A stretch of DNA of 35,457 nt from JAICIG01 sp035532215 (GCA_035532215.1 DATKRK010000403.1:1-35457), one strand, 5' to 3'. Positions 8,147 through 17,493 are shown, numbered from the stretch's first letter. Notes: a model not told the origin generated them from the letters alone. Numbers and translations are program-made.

Positions 8147-8227
8147 TCCTCTCCCTCTGGGAGAGGTCGGGTGAGGGCGAAGCGAATACCAGTTCTCCTC
8201 ACCCCAACCCTCTCCCAACGGGAGAGG
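8147..8227. repeat. Inverted repeat of the CTCCCTCTGGGAGAGG family
   Basis: The arms are about 8147-8177 and 8197-8227. Each arm contains a smaller palindrome (CCTCTCCC...GGGAGAGG). The type is recognisable from many bacterial genomes through spurious peptides such as P-H-P-N-P-L-P-T-G-E-G. It lies upstream of the SDR gene in a gap without coding capacity. Confidence 0.75.
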
Positions 8228-8332
8228 GCTTTGATGTCAATTCTGCAATCAGCTTGACTCGGCCAAGCTTTCGGCGACGATCTACAAATCACGATTAGGA
8301 AACATCGGAAAGGCGCATCCACGGGAGCTCGC

Positions 8333-9103
8333 ATGAAACGTCTCGAAAACAAAGTGGCCGTCGTCACCGGCGGCGGTTCGGGCATTGGTCGGGCGGTTTG
8401 CCAGCTTTTCGCCGAGGAAGGCGCGGCCGTGATCGTGGCCGAAGTGAACGCGGCGGCCGGCGAAGCCGTGGCCCGCGAAATCGCCGCCGGCGGCGGCCGC
8501 GCGCTGGCCGTGACGACCGACGTATCCGACGAAGCGAGCATTTGCCGCATGACGGCCGAGGCCGTCAAGGCGTTCTGCAAAATCAACCTGCTGGTCAACA
8601 ATGCAGCCGTGTTCGTCTTTCGCGGCATCGAGGCGACGCCCGAAGATTGGCGGAAGGTGCTGGACGTGAACGTGATGGGGCCGGCCCTGGTCGCCAAGCA
8701 CGTCGTGCCCGAGATGCGCAAAGTCGGCGGCGGGGCGATCGTCAACATCGGCTCGATGTCGAGCTTCATCGCCCAGCCGAACTTCGTCACCTACAATTCC
8801 AGCAAGGCGGCCATCGCCAACTTGACGCGCTGCATGGCGCTCGACCTGGCGCCAGACAACATCCGCGTCAACGCCGTCTGCCCCGGCACGGTCTGGACTC
8901 CGCAGGTGCAGCGGATGTGCGCCGAGCAGGGGCTCGATCGTGCGGCGGCGGATAAACACCCGTTCTTCGGCGGCGGGCACATGCTGCCGCGAATCGCCGA
9001 GCCGGTCGAGATCGCCCGGGCCGTCTTGTTCCTCGCTTCTGACGAAGCTTCGTTCATCACCGCCGAGAATTTGATGGTCGACGGGGGGTATACGGCGAAG
9101 TGA
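8333..9103 (+). CDS. Short-chain dehydrogenase/reductase (SDR)
   Basis: A 256-residue classical SDR, an NAD(P)-dependent oxidoreductase of the Rossmann fold. The cofactor loop T-G-G-G-S-G-I-G is at residues 12-19, N-N-A-A follows in the middle, and the catalytic serine and Y-N-S-S-K are in I-G-S-M-S-S and the segment after it. The C-terminus has the usual F-L-A-S-D-E-A-S and V-D-G-G-Y ending. Substrate cannot be told from sequence. An acidic residue at the end of strand 2 (V-A-E-V-N) suggests NAD rather than NADP, by family knowledge. GGGAG sits a few bases before ATG 8333. It is convergent with the methyltransferase. Confidence 0.92.
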   Translation: MKRLENKVAVVTGGGSGIGRAVCQLFAEEGAAVIVAEVNAAAGEAVAREIAAGGGRALAVTTDVSDEASICRMTAEAVKAFCKINLLVNNAAVFVFRGIEATPEDWRKVLDVNVMGPALVAKHVVPEMRKVGGGAIVNIGSMSSFIAQPNFVTYNSSKAAIANLTRCMALDLAPDNIRVNAVCPGTVWTPQVQRMCAEQGLDRAAADKHPFFGGGHMLPRIAEPVEIARAVLFLASDEASFITAENLMVDGGYTAK

Positions 9104-9162
9104 CGTGGGGCGCGAGGGAATGGAAGCGCTTTTATGAAAATCGTGACTCCGCCAAAACGCGT

Positions 9163-10026
9163 TCAATCCACCCCCGGCGCCCAAACTTTGCCGGCGCCGC
9201 TGGCAGAGGAGGGCGTCCCCAGCCGGCGGGCTTTGATGCGCACGTAGGCGGCGATGTAGCGGCTGCGATGGGCGAACGTGCCGGGCGCGGCGTCGGCTTT
9301 GGCGTGCATCGGCTCGACGAGATCCTCGATCGCGAAACCGGCGCGGCACATGCCGCCAATGATCTCCTCCCAGCGGTGCAGGAATTCGAGCGTGCCTTCT
9401 TCGCGAATCTGGCTGCCGACGACTGGTGGCAGCGGACCGCTGCGATAATAGGGCTCGTTGATTTCATAACCGCGCTGCGACGGTTCGACCGACGCCTGAA
9501 GACTGGTCGGTTGTTTGTGCTGGCTGATATAGATGCCGCCCGGCGCCGTGACGCGGGCCACTTCGCGATAAACGGCATGGATGTCGGGCACGTAGCAGGT
9601 GCTCACCGGGTGGATCACGATTTCGAAGCTGGCGTTGGCCAACCCAGCGAGATCGTCCATCGAGGCTTCGACGACGCGAATATTCAGCCCGCGCTCGGCG
9701 GCCGCCTGCCGGTCGAGGGCCAGCATCTCGGGGCTGAGATCGACGACGGTCACCTCGGCGCCGGCGGCCGCGTATAGCGCGCTTTGCCGGCCTCCGCCCG
9801 CGGCCAGGCACAACAGCCGCTTGCCCTTCACGCTGCCACCGAGCCAGCCCAGCCCATCGACCTTGCCCAGCGGATCGCGCAGATCATCATCCGGCGCCGG
9901 CGTCGTGAAGCGTTGTTTTTTCAGGACCAAGGCGTTCCACGCCCGGCGGTTATGTTCGCGCACCGCCGCGGCGCGGTTGGGATCGTGGGGTTCCATGCGA
10001 TTCGGCGGCTGATGATTGATACCCAT
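9163..10026 (-). CDS. Class I SAM-dependent methyltransferase
   Basis: A 287-residue protein with the SAM-binding motif L-L-C-L-A-A-G-G-G-R-Q-S (motif I), the acidic V-T-V-V-D-L-S-P-E-M-L ending the next strand, and V-E-A-S-M-D-D-L and F-E-I-V-I-H-P-V-S-T-C-Y. Such enzymes move a methyl group from SAM to small molecules or proteins; the acceptor is unknown. The N-terminal R-E-H-N-R-R-A-W-N is frequent in planctomycete and cyanobacterial relatives. ATG 10026 has no ribosome binding site; ATG 9996 is an alternative. TATAAA on the minus strand (10032-10037) lies only five bases before ATG 10026, which would fit a leaderless message. Confidence 0.85.
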   Translation of the reverse strand: MGINHQPPNRMEPHDPNRAAAVREHNRRAWNALVLKKQRFTTPAPDDDLRDPLGKVDGLGWLGGSVKGKRLLCLAAGGGRQSALYAAAGAEVTVVDLSPEMLALDRQAAAERGLNIRVVEASMDDLAGLANASFEIVIHPVSTCYVPDIHAVYREVARVTAPGGIYISQHKQPTSLQASVEPSQRGYEINEPYYRSGPLPPVVGSQIREEGTLEFLHRWEEIIGGMCRAGFAIEDLVEPMHAKADAAPGTFAHRSRYIAAYVRIKARRLGTPSSASGAGKVWAPGVD

Positions 10027-10479
10027 GACGATTTATATCGAGGAGCGAGTTTTTTGTTTCACCGCGTATCTGCCGGCTGCGTTTGCCGAGAAATCCAGAC
10101 TTTTCCGCCGGTCGATGCCTTCATTGCCTGGCCCCAGTGGGTCATTTGAGACCTGATAAACGCCTTCCAGAGCGGACCGCTCATGCCTGCCGCCGCGGCC
10201 CGGGAACCGCGAATCGGCCAAAATCTCGGCCCGCGGTCTTGCCCGCCGCACTAGGCTATCAAGTTTTCCACAGGTCCTATAAATCGTGAATCGCGCCCTG
10301 CGCCAGCGCGCAGCATCGCCCCTGAGCGCGCAGCTTGATCGACCATACCGCATCGTCCGCCCGACTTCAAATCTCGCGTCCAAGCCGCCCGGCGCGCGAA
10401 AAGCCTCGATGCGAGTGGAGTCCCATACGATTGGCGTCCCCTTTCCCCCACGCCAAATTTCAAACATCGGGAACGCGAA
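10027..10479. other. Region without a convincing gene
   Basis: Open frames exist on both strands (for example 10033-10467 minus), but their composition is arginine-rich and matches no family pattern. Apart from the -10-like sequence for the methyltransferase at its left end, nothing specific was recognised. It may be decayed DNA belonging with the relic that follows. Confidence 0.35.
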
Positions 10480-10678
10480 GGCTGGATGCCTGCGTTTGCC
10501 ATCGATAAACTCGAAGAGGATCTTGACGGATTCGCCCTGCCCAAAGGCCGGCGTCGTGTTCGGCGAGCCGATCGATCTTAGCCAAGCCGACCCTTCGGCC
10601 TCGCCAACGACTATGGCGGCGGAAACGACCGATCGGTTGGAGGCGGCGATTAAGGAGTTGATGCGGGAGGGGGCGTGA
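10480..10678 (+). pseudogene. Possible C-terminal relic of a glycerolipid acyltransferase, frameshifted
   Basis: One frame reads I-D-K-L-E-E-D-L-D-G-F-A-L-P-K-G up to about 10545. The neighbouring frame continues V-V-F-G-E-P-I-D-L-S and then T-D-R-L-E-A-A-I-K-E-L-M-R to TGA 10676-10678. F-G-E-P-I-D-L is common near the C-terminus of PlsC-type acyltransferases, and codon use in this last part is typical of the genome. The catalytic H-x4-D motif is not present, so this is a remnant at best. The assignment is tentative. Confidence 0.35.
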
Positions 10679-10810
10679 ATTCGTCGAAAGATATTGCAAA
10701 TCGATCAGCGACCAACCACTCTTGAGACGCAAATCTCGCCTGTGCGAGCATCGATGTCCATGGTTGAAGTGCGATGTTCTCCGCAAAGGTTGTCGCATGG
10801 GATTAGTGGC

Positions 10811-12640
10811 ATGACACCCAAAGAAATTGCGCGGAAAGCAACGGCCATTTTTTGCTCAGCCGTCCCGCCGTCTTGGTCAATCAGGGATCAGCAAGACCAA
10901 GAAGATTACGGGGTCGATTATGAGATCGAACCCATGATGTCAAATGACACCGCAACTGGCATGTTGTTTAAGGTGCAGCAAAAAGGAGAAAAGAATCTTT
11001 CCTGGGAAGCGGATCGCTCGCATCTGAAGTTGAGCGGCTTCAGCGCCGCAAAGCTTCGATATTTGTATAACCTCCGTAGTCCAGTGGTATTAATCGCAGT
11101 GGATATCACGGCGGAGCGCTGCTTTTGGACTGTCATTCAGGGCAATCGGCAGGCAAAGGCTCTCATGCAGTCCGCTGACGACTCGCGTCAAGCAACGGTG
11201 ACGATCCGCATTCCAGGGGCAAACGAACTGCCCGCAAGAACTTCAGAATTGCTCGACGCTGTTGGACATGCGCTGGAATACATCGCTGTCCGAGATATAA
11301 GCACGATACGAAGCAAACGACTCGTTCGAATCGCGAGGGACCACCTTGGTCTAACAGAGGTGACTGACCGAGTTCGAGCGCACTTTAATCTGCTGCGCTG
11401 CACCGAACTCGAAGAACTCCTTCGTTCAGGTGGAGCTGAGGCCGTCGCTGCCCGGGCAACGCAACTCCTCAATAGTGAATCAGAGTCGTTGGATATGCGA
11501 TTCGCATCCGGCCTATACGTTATTAAGTCGGCAAGATGTAGCGCGCTCGAAAGAACGTCCGGCGATGGCGCAAATCGCAGCATTGAGACCGCTCGCAAAA
11601 TATCGAGTCAGCTTATGTCACTTACGCGGGCCGATCAGAGAAATAAGCGGCTTCGGGTTTATGCGCGACTGCAACGTCGTTTCGCCGAACTACAGAGCGC
11701 CGTGGAACAAGACTACGCGGTTTTCGTTAGCCGTAGTATCCAACGCGGTCAACGCGACCAATCTTCGAAGTACACTGCGGCTATCGCTGACTTATATCAA
11801 ATACAACTTGTCGTAAAAGTGTTGCGCCAATTCCGCAGGATACGGCATTGCGCTGATCAGCTCGTCTCCGACGACCACTTTGATCTATTGCCGCAGGTGT
11901 GGGCCATCCTTGCTCTCGAGATGACGAAATTCATTTCACGCCTTCGGCAATCAGAGATCGACGTATCCCCGATCATAGAATGGCTCGACGCCGTTGGCCG
12001 CGTGGCAGTCGATGCGGCGTGCGCATTGGATCAATGGGATGACGTCGGGTTCTGCGCGATACAATTCGCCATGTTGGGAGTCCCGGATTCCGCAGCGATT
12101 GCCAATCGAATTCAGGATGCACTGTCATTTGTTCACCGTATTCCGGAATCGCATAAACAGGTGCGAGACCGGTTTATTTCTGAGATTAATCAAATTCAAG
12201 TCGACTTCGCCGAAAGCGCCACCAAGTGTCTTACGTACGATGGCGAGACTCGCTATATCGAGAGCATGGCACGCGCGATGGGGGTCGACTTAGACAACCC
12301 GAACGACGAGGTGGCAGAAGTTGTTCGAATCGGATTGCGAGACCGTAACCCAGATCGCGTTCTTCGCAGATGCCGCCACCTTTACTTCCGGCTTGGGGGC
12401 TGCGGCCTCCCCGGAAAGATGCTCGGGCTACAGACCGCAGGATTCAAATACTTACACTGTACAAAGTTTGGTTTCGGTATGGGAGCTTTGAGCCTGGATA
12501 GCTTATTTGATAGCTTTCATTACCATCATTGTGCAGCCTGCACTCAAGGAGAGCCTCACGAACCCGACTGGACATGGGCGCTGGACTGGCAGCGCGCCCA
12601 AGACGAGGCACATGGAGAAAGGTTTCGCGCGATGCCATAA
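10811..12640 (+). CDS. DUF4365-like (PD-(D/E)XK nuclease-type) large protein, candidate defence gene
   Basis: A protein of 609 residues if started at ATG 10811; the frame is open upstream to 10694. Residues about 1-110 resemble DUF4365: E-D-Y-G-V-D-Y-E-I-E with D36, then T-G-M-L-F-K-V-Q-Q-K-G with Q56 and K58, then S-P-V-V-L-I-A-V-D and C-F-W-T-V-I-Q. This is the D...(E/Q)xK spacing of PD-(D/E)XK nucleases. The middle (about 130-510) looks wholly alpha-helical without a named repeat. The last 60 residues hold a Cys/His cluster (C550, H570, H572, H573, C574, C577) that could bind metal. The gene uses many A/T-ending codons unlike its neighbours, which suggests transfer. DUF4365 domains are found in defence-associated genes; activity here is inference. 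No partner gene is adjacent. Confidence 0.7.
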   Translation: MTPKEIARKATAIFCSAVPPSWSIRDQQDQEDYGVDYEIEPMMSNDTATGMLFKVQQKGEKNLSWEADRSHLKLSGFSAAKLRYLYNLRSPVVLIAVDITAERCFWTVIQGNRQAKALMQSADDSRQATVTIRIPGANELPARTSELLDAVGHALEYIAVRDISTIRSKRLVRIARDHLGLTEVTDRVRAHFNLLRCTELEELLRSGGAEAVAARATQLLNSESESLDMRFASGLYVIKSARCSALERTSGDGANRSIETARKISSQLMSLTRADQRNKRLRVYARLQRRFAELQSAVEQDYAVFVSRSIQRGQRDQSSKYTAAIADLYQIQLVVKVLRQFRRIRHCADQLVSDDHFDLLPQVWAILALEMTKFISRLRQSEIDVSPIIEWLDAVGRVAVDAACALDQWDDVGFCAIQFAMLGVPDSAAIANRIQDALSFVHRIPESHKQVRDRFISEINQIQVDFAESATKCLTYDGETRYIESMARAMGVDLDNPNDEVAEVVRIGLRDRNPDRVLRRCRHLYFRLGGCGLPGKMLGLQTAGFKYLHCTKFGFGMGALSLDSLFDSFHYHHCAACTQGEPHEPDWTWALDWQRAQDEAHGERFRAMP

Positions 12641-12972
12641 GCATGCCGGCGCGCGCGCTCAGTCCCGTCTGGTGGGCATCGCCCACCAGAGCTGCCTTGG
12701 GCGCTCACCACTCGCCGCGTCTGGAACGAGGAACGAGCAAAAGCCAAAACCCCGCGGGCATTTTGGCGGCGCGTGGCTGCTGGCGGGCAGTGCCCACCCT
12801 ACGGTCTGCGACTCTGCAACCAAGCCGGTTTGCGGATACTTTAAGCTTGGCTGCGCGCGACGGCGCCAGCGGCGGCGGCCGAACGAAGGCGCCTCGAAGG
12901 CGGCCGACAAAACGACGGGAGCCCACTCGAAGATGGCCAACCGCGCGAGCGCTCTTGGCGAAGTTGGCCGAC
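12641..12972. other. Intergenic region with repeat scraps
   Basis: No gene is seen. Besides the palindrome at 12668-12690, the text GGCGGGCAGTGCCCACCCTAC near 12783 is a second, degraded copy of the same GGTGGGC/GCCCACC motif. Long antisense frames here come from these repeats and high GC. Confidence 0.45.
12668..12690. repeat. Perfect 10-bp palindrome with 3-base loop
   Basis: TCTGGTGGGC, ATC, GCCCACCAGA forms a tight hairpin 28 bases after the stop of the DUF4365-like gene. It could terminate that transcript, but no T-tract follows, and the motif belongs to the dispersed GGTGGGC family. Confidence 0.65.
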
Positions 12973-13896
12973 TTAGCGGTGGGGCGTTTTTTTCTCCTGA
13001 GGCGACGGGTCGGGCTTGGTTCCCGGCGAGTTTTTCTCGTTCTCCCGGTCACGAAATATCCGTTGTGCGAAGTGGAACAAGTCGCTCTTCCACACTTTGA
13101 AATCGTGCCGGCCGCCAGGAATGACGTTGTACATGTGGGGCACTTTGTTCTCGTCGAGCATGTCGTGAACGCCCTGGCTGATCCGGAATAGCCGGTCCTG
13201 GTCGCCACAAGCGACGTAGAGCAGCCGCAGCTTGCCAGTCGCTTCCGCGGGATCCTTAATCAGTTCGGCGGGAGGCTTGGTATTCGGGGCGGACGAAAAC
13301 CCGCCCACCCAGGCGAACGTGTCGAGGTTGTTCAGCCCGAAGTTGAGCGCCTGCCCGCCGCCCATCGAAAGTCCGGCCAGGGCGCGCGATTCGCGGTCGG
13401 CCTTCACCGAGTAGGTCTTCTCGATGAATGGGATCAGATCGGCGAGCAAGTCTTTCTCGAACGCGGCGAACGCCGGCGACTGCTTGGGAATGGGGTCTCG
13501 CGCCGTGACGTCCTTCGCGGCCCGGCCGTTCGGCAGGACGACGATCATCGGCGCCGCCTGCTTGTCGGCGTAAAGATTATCGACGATCACGTCGGGCTTG
13601 CCGCCGCGCGCCCACTCGTTTTCGTCTCCGCCGATGCCGTGGAGCAAGTACAAGACCGGATATTCTTGGTCCGCCGAGTATCCCGGCGGGGTGTAGACCC
13701 GGGCCTTGCGCTTGATCCCCACCGTCGTCGAGTCGTACTCGAGCGTCTCCAGCTTGCCGTGGTCGATGCCCTCGCGGGGGACGTCGAAACCCTCTGGCGG
13801 CGCAAGGAGGCTGCTGTCTTCCGCCCGCGCCAGCGCCGGCAGAGTCGTAAATGCCAGCACGGCGCATGCGACAAGAGCATGGATGCGTTCGCTCAT
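12973..13896 (-). CDS. Secreted esterase (PF00756 / feruloyl-esterase-like)
   Basis: A 307-residue exported alpha/beta-hydrolase. Residues 1-25 are a signal peptide ending A-L-A-R-A. The fold shows V-L-Y-L-L-H-G-I-G-G-D-E-N-E-W, the nucleophile elbow G-L-S-M-G-G with S177, an acid in C-G-D-Q-D (about 232-234) and the histidine in G-G-R-H-D-F-K-V-W (H264). Relatives include esterase D, feruloyl and acetyl-xylan esterases acting on plant polysaccharide esters; the true substrate is unknown. Its ATG overlaps the stop of the marR gene by four bases (ATGA, 13893-13896), with AGAGGAC before it, so translation is coupled and control by that regulator is likely. Confidence 0.9.
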   Translation of the reverse strand: MSERIHALVACAVLAFTTLPALARAEDSSLLAPPEGFDVPREGIDHGKLETLEYDSTTVGIKRKARVYTPPGYSADQEYPVLYLLHGIGGDENEWARGGKPDVIVDNLYADKQAAPMIVVLPNGRAAKDVTARDPIPKQSPAFAAFEKDLLADLIPFIEKTYSVKADRESRALAGLSMGGGQALNFGLNNLDTFAWVGGFSSAPNTKPPAELIKDPAEATGKLRLLYVACGDQDRLFRISQGVHDMLDENKVPHMYNVIPGGRHDFKVWKSDLFHFAQRIFRDRENEKNSPGTKPDPSPQEKKTPHR

Positions 13897-14369
13897 GGTT
13901 TGTCCTCTTGAGTGTGACAGGATGTCGATCCGCCGACCGATACGAATTCCCCGTTCAGCGACTCCGCGATTCGCGTCAGGAGTCGCACCAACGCTAGAGC
14001 CTCATCGGGCAGGATCGAGCCGAACATCTGGCCCCGGATCTCTTCACCCGCCGTCCAGAGTTGCCGAAACTTCCGCTTTCCCGCCGCCGTGAGTGCAACC
14101 GTCCGTGCGCGAGCGTCGGTCGGAGGCGTATCCCGCCGAACCAGTCCGCGCCGTTCCAGCAGGACGAGCATCGCCCTCACGGTGCTGGGATCGGACGACA
14201 TGCGGCGGGCGAGTTCGCGCTGGGTCAGGGCGTGCCCTCGTGCGAGCGTCGCCAACAATACGAACTGGTCCGCGGTGACGCCGTGCGATGCGAATTGCGC
14301 TTCCGACCGGCGGTGAAGCGCCAAGTAAGCGGCGCGGAGCGCCAGCGGAAGTTCGTTTTTTGCGGTCAT
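13893..14369 (-). CDS. MarR-family transcriptional regulator
   Basis: A 158-residue winged-helix repressor-type protein. The frame is open to 14447, but the start at 14369 is preferred: it has GAGAGG upstream, and the operator-like palindrome and promoter then lie outside the coding region. MarR features are L-P-L-A-L-R-A-A-Y-L-A-L, G-V-T-A-D-Q-F-V-L-L-A-T-L, the recognition helix R-R-M-S-S-D-P-S-T-V-R-A-M-L, and the wing R-D-T-P-P-T-D-A-R-A-R-T-V-A-L-T. MarR proteins bind as dimers to palindromes and release DNA on binding small, often phenolic, ligands. The overlap with the esterase gene makes that gene its probable target. Confidence 0.9.
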   Translation of the reverse strand: MTAKNELPLALRAAYLALHRRSEAQFASHGVTADQFVLLATLARGHALTQRELARRMSSDPSTVRAMLVLLERRGLVRRDTPPTDARARTVALTAAGKRKFRQLWTAGEEIRGQMFGSILPDEALALVRLLTRIAESLNGEFVSVGGSTSCHTQEDKP

Positions 14370-14395
14370 CGGCGTCTCGGGCCTCTCTGGCGAAA

Positions 14396-14415
14396 ATCGT
14401 GCGTATACGCACGAT
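14396..14415. promoter_or_regulatory. 20-bp perfect palindrome, probable MarR operator
   Basis: ATCGTGCGTATACGCACGAT is a perfect palindrome 26 bases upstream of the marR start codon and four bases downstream of a -10-like hexamer. The length and symmetry suit a MarR dimer, and the position suits blocking of transcription initiation. Binding is inferred, not shown. Confidence 0.75.
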
Positions 14416-14418
14416 AGC

Positions 14419-14447
14419 AGTCTAGTGCGGCGACCGGCCGAGTGCAA
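14419..14447 (-). promoter_or_regulatory. Sigma-70-like promoter of the marR-esterase operon
   Basis: On the minus strand TTGCAC (14442-14447) and TAGACT (14419-14424) are separated by 17 bases. The start point would fall inside the palindrome at 14396-14415, consistent with autorepression. The hexamers are imperfect. Confidence 0.5.
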
Positions 14448-14465
14448 GGATCTTCGCTCGCTAGG

Positions 14466-15206
14466 TCAGGCGTTCCGTCCTTCCACCTCAACCTGCCAGC
14501 GCCGCGGGACCGCGGACCAGGCCGCGAGATAGGTCGCTTCCAGCGGGACTGGAACGTAAACGTCGGCCGTCAGGAACAGCGGCATGTCGGGAAGCGCGTC
14601 GCCGACGGCGAGCGGCTCGACGTAGTAGCGTTTGAGTTCGCCTGCCGAATAGGACGCCAGGGCCAGCGGCTTGTCGGCCGGCAGTTCGAACCCGGCTTCG
14701 CCAAACTCTTCGGCCAGCGCGCCGTGAATCCCTTGAGGATCGCGGGGGCCTGGCGGAAAAAGATCGATGACGAGCAAATGGCAGCCCGCCTTGAGCGCGG
14801 CGTAAGCCTTGTCGACGAAGCTGTCGAGCGCGTGCCGCGTCGCCTTGTTGCCGGGCGACACGATTTCAATCATCGCGATTACCCGGTCGCCGCTCGTGTG
14901 ACGGATGACCACGGTGCGGCTTCGTTCCGCGTAGATATCTGCTTCGAAGGTTGCGGAAAAACGGGCCTTGGGCGGTTGCACCGCAACGGCCAATCCGCCG
15001 ACCGGCTCCGGCTCGTCTTCTCCCGGCGCCGCAGTCTGAAGCGTCAGCACATCAGGGATGACTCCGCCGGCGACCTGCTCGGCAAGGGCATAGTAATCCG
15101 GCGGCAATACGCCATCGTTCAAGGTCTTCGCGAGTTCCGCTACCCAACAGGTATGAAAATGGTGAAACGCGCCAGCATTCACACGTTTCCAGTCATGGGC
15201 GGGCAT
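14466..15206 (-). CDS. DUF4058 protein
   Basis: A 246-residue protein of unknown function, DUF4058, common in planctomycetes and cyanobacteria. The start at 15206 gives the usual M-P-x-H-D-W opening; the longer open frame upstream is arginine-rich and is not coding. Conserved features are H-x-F-H-x-x-W near residue 16, L-P-x-x-Y about 36, T-F-E-A-D-I-Y, and V-I-A-M-I-E-I-V-S-P-G-N-K (about 109-121). The family resembles restriction-endonuclease-like folds, but no activity is known. A TATAAT-type -10 lies upstream at 15237-15242 on the same strand. Confidence 0.8.
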   Translation of the reverse strand: MPAHDWKRVNAGAFHHFHTCWVAELAKTLNDGVLPPDYYALAEQVAGGVIPDVLTLQTAAPGEDEPEPVGGLAVAVQPPKARFSATFEADIYAERSRTVVIRHTSGDRVIAMIEIVSPGNKATRHALDSFVDKAYAALKAGCHLLVIDLFPPGPRDPQGIHGALAEEFGEAGFELPADKPLALASYSAGELKRYYVEPLAVGDALPDMPLFLTADVYVPVPLEATYLAAWSAVPRRWQVEVEGRNA

Positions 15207-15236
15207 CGGTCGGATCCTCGAATAGGTGTCTGACCA

Positions 15237-15242
15237 ATTATA
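15237..15242 (-). promoter_or_regulatory. -10 promoter element of the DUF4058 gene
   Basis: TATAAT on the minus strand, 31 bases before the ATG at 15206. TTACGA 18 bases upstream (15261-15266) is a weak -35 candidate. Confidence 0.45.
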
Positions 15243-15358
15243 CCCCATCGAGGTCGGAGGTCGTAAATCGGCGGTCGGAAAACGAAGGCAAAGAGCGGCT
15301 CGTGCTGCCCGCGAATTCTCAAACGGCTGCCTTTCCGACTTCCGACCTTGCCCGCCGC

Positions 15359-16240
<882 letters not shown>

Positions 16241-16302
16241 GGCGAAATCGAACTAGCGAGGGTGAAAGACGGGGGTTCGAAACCGGGGCGAACTACTAAA
16301 GA

Positions 16303-17493
16303 TTAGGCGGCCGAGGCGGCTTTGACCACCTTCTGGGCGGCGTCGGTCAGGCCGGTGGCCGAGATGATGTCGAGCCCGCCGCCGGCCAGAATCTTGCGGC
16401 CTTCCTCGACTTCGGTGCCTTCCAGCCGCACGACCAGCGGCACGTTGAAGCCGACCGTTTTGTAGGCTTCCATCACCGCCGTGGCGATCGTCGTGCAACG
16501 CATGATGCCGCCGAAAATATTGACCAGCACCGCCTTCACGTTCTTGTCGGAGAGCAGGATGCGGAAAGCCTCGGTGACCTGATCGACGTTGGCGCCGCCG
16601 CCGACGTCCAAGAAGTTGGCGGGCGAACCGCCGTGCAGCAGGATCAAGTCCATCGTGCTCATCGCCAGCCCGGCGCCGTTGACCAGGCAGCCGATGTTGC
16701 CGTCGAGCTTGACGTAGCTCAGGCCCGCGTTGGCCGCGCGAACTTCGGCCGGCTCTTCTTCGGCCAGGTCTCGCAGCTCGGCCAGGTCCTTATGGCGGAA
16801 CAGGGCGTTGTCGTCGAAGGTCATCTTGGCATCGAGCGCGATCAAGTCGCCGGCGCCGGTGACGACCAACGGGTTGATCTCGGCCAGGCTGCAATCTAGC
16901 TGGACGAACACGCGGCAAAGGCGCTTCATGAACTTCTCGGCGCTGGCGACGCTGGCGCCTTTCAGCCCCAGCTTGGCCGCCAGCTTGCGGGCCTGGTAGC
17001 TCAGCAGCCCGGCATCGGGATGGAAGCGTTCGCGGAAGATCAACTCCGGCGTCTCGGCGGCGACGTCTTCGATGTTCATGCCGCCTTGGGCTGAAACCAT
17101 CAGCACCGGGCCGGCCGCCGCCCGATCGACGACGATGCCCAAGTACAGCTCGCGGGCGATATCGCAGCCTTCTTCGACGAGCACCTGGCGGACCGTTTGG
17201 CCTTCGGGGCCGGTTTGGATCGTCACCAGCGGCTGGCCGAGCAGGGCCGCGGCGACTTTCGAGGCCTCTTCGGCGCTCTTGACCAACTGCACGCCGTGCT
17301 GGGCCGAGTTGGACTTGATCGTCCCCTTGCCTCGTCCGCCGGCATGGATTTGCGCCTTGACGACGGCCAGCTTGCCGCCGAGTTCGCGGAACGCCGCCGC
17401 GGCCTCTTCGGGCTTTCGGGCGACGATGCCTTTGGGCACGGGGACGCCCGCCTTGCGGAGGATTTCTTTGGCCTGAAACTCATGAATCTTCAT
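16303..17493 (-). CDS. sucC: Succinyl-CoA ligase, beta subunit
   Basis: A 396-residue beta subunit with an N-terminal ATP-grasp domain (M-K-I-H-E-F-Q-A-K-E-I-L, then K-A-Q-I-H-A-G-G-R-G-K) and a C-terminal CoA-ligase domain (N-G-A-G-L-A-M-S-T-M-D, F-L-D-V-G-G-G-A, N-I-F-G-G-I-M-R-C, R-L-E-G-T-E-V-E-E-G). It pairs with SucD as a heterodimer or heterotetramer. It is the first gene of the sucCD unit and has a strong sigma-70-like promoter 72 bases upstream. Confidence 0.97.
   Translation of the reverse strand: MKIHEFQAKEILRKAGVPVPKGIVARKPEEAAAAFRELGGKLAVVKAQIHAGGRGKGTIKSNSAQHGVQLVKSAEEASKVAAALLGQPLVTIQTGPEGQTVRQVLVEEGCDIARELYLGIVVDRAAAGPVLMVSAQGGMNIEDVAAETPELIFRERFHPDAGLLSYQARKLAAKLGLKGASVASAEKFMKRLCRVFVQLDCSLAEINPLVVTGAGDLIALDAKMTFDDNALFRHKDLAELRDLAEEEPAEVRAANAGLSYVKLDGNIGCLVNGAGLAMSTMDLILLHGGSPANFLDVGGGANVDQVTEAFRILLSDKNVKAVLVNIFGGIMRCTTIATAVMEAYKTVGFNVPLVVRLEGTEVEEGRKILAGGGLDIISATGLTDAAQKVVKAASAA

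Noticed and set aside
12529..13191. Plus-strand frames opposite the esterase and across the repeat region
   Set aside because: Composition is that of repeat text and shadow frames; the minus-strand esterase has all catalytic residues.
16266..16290. GGGGGTTCGAAACCGGGGCG looks like a tRNA T-arm
   Set aside because: The gap between sucC and sucD is only 62 bases, the stem does not pair properly and no acceptor or anticodon arm is present.
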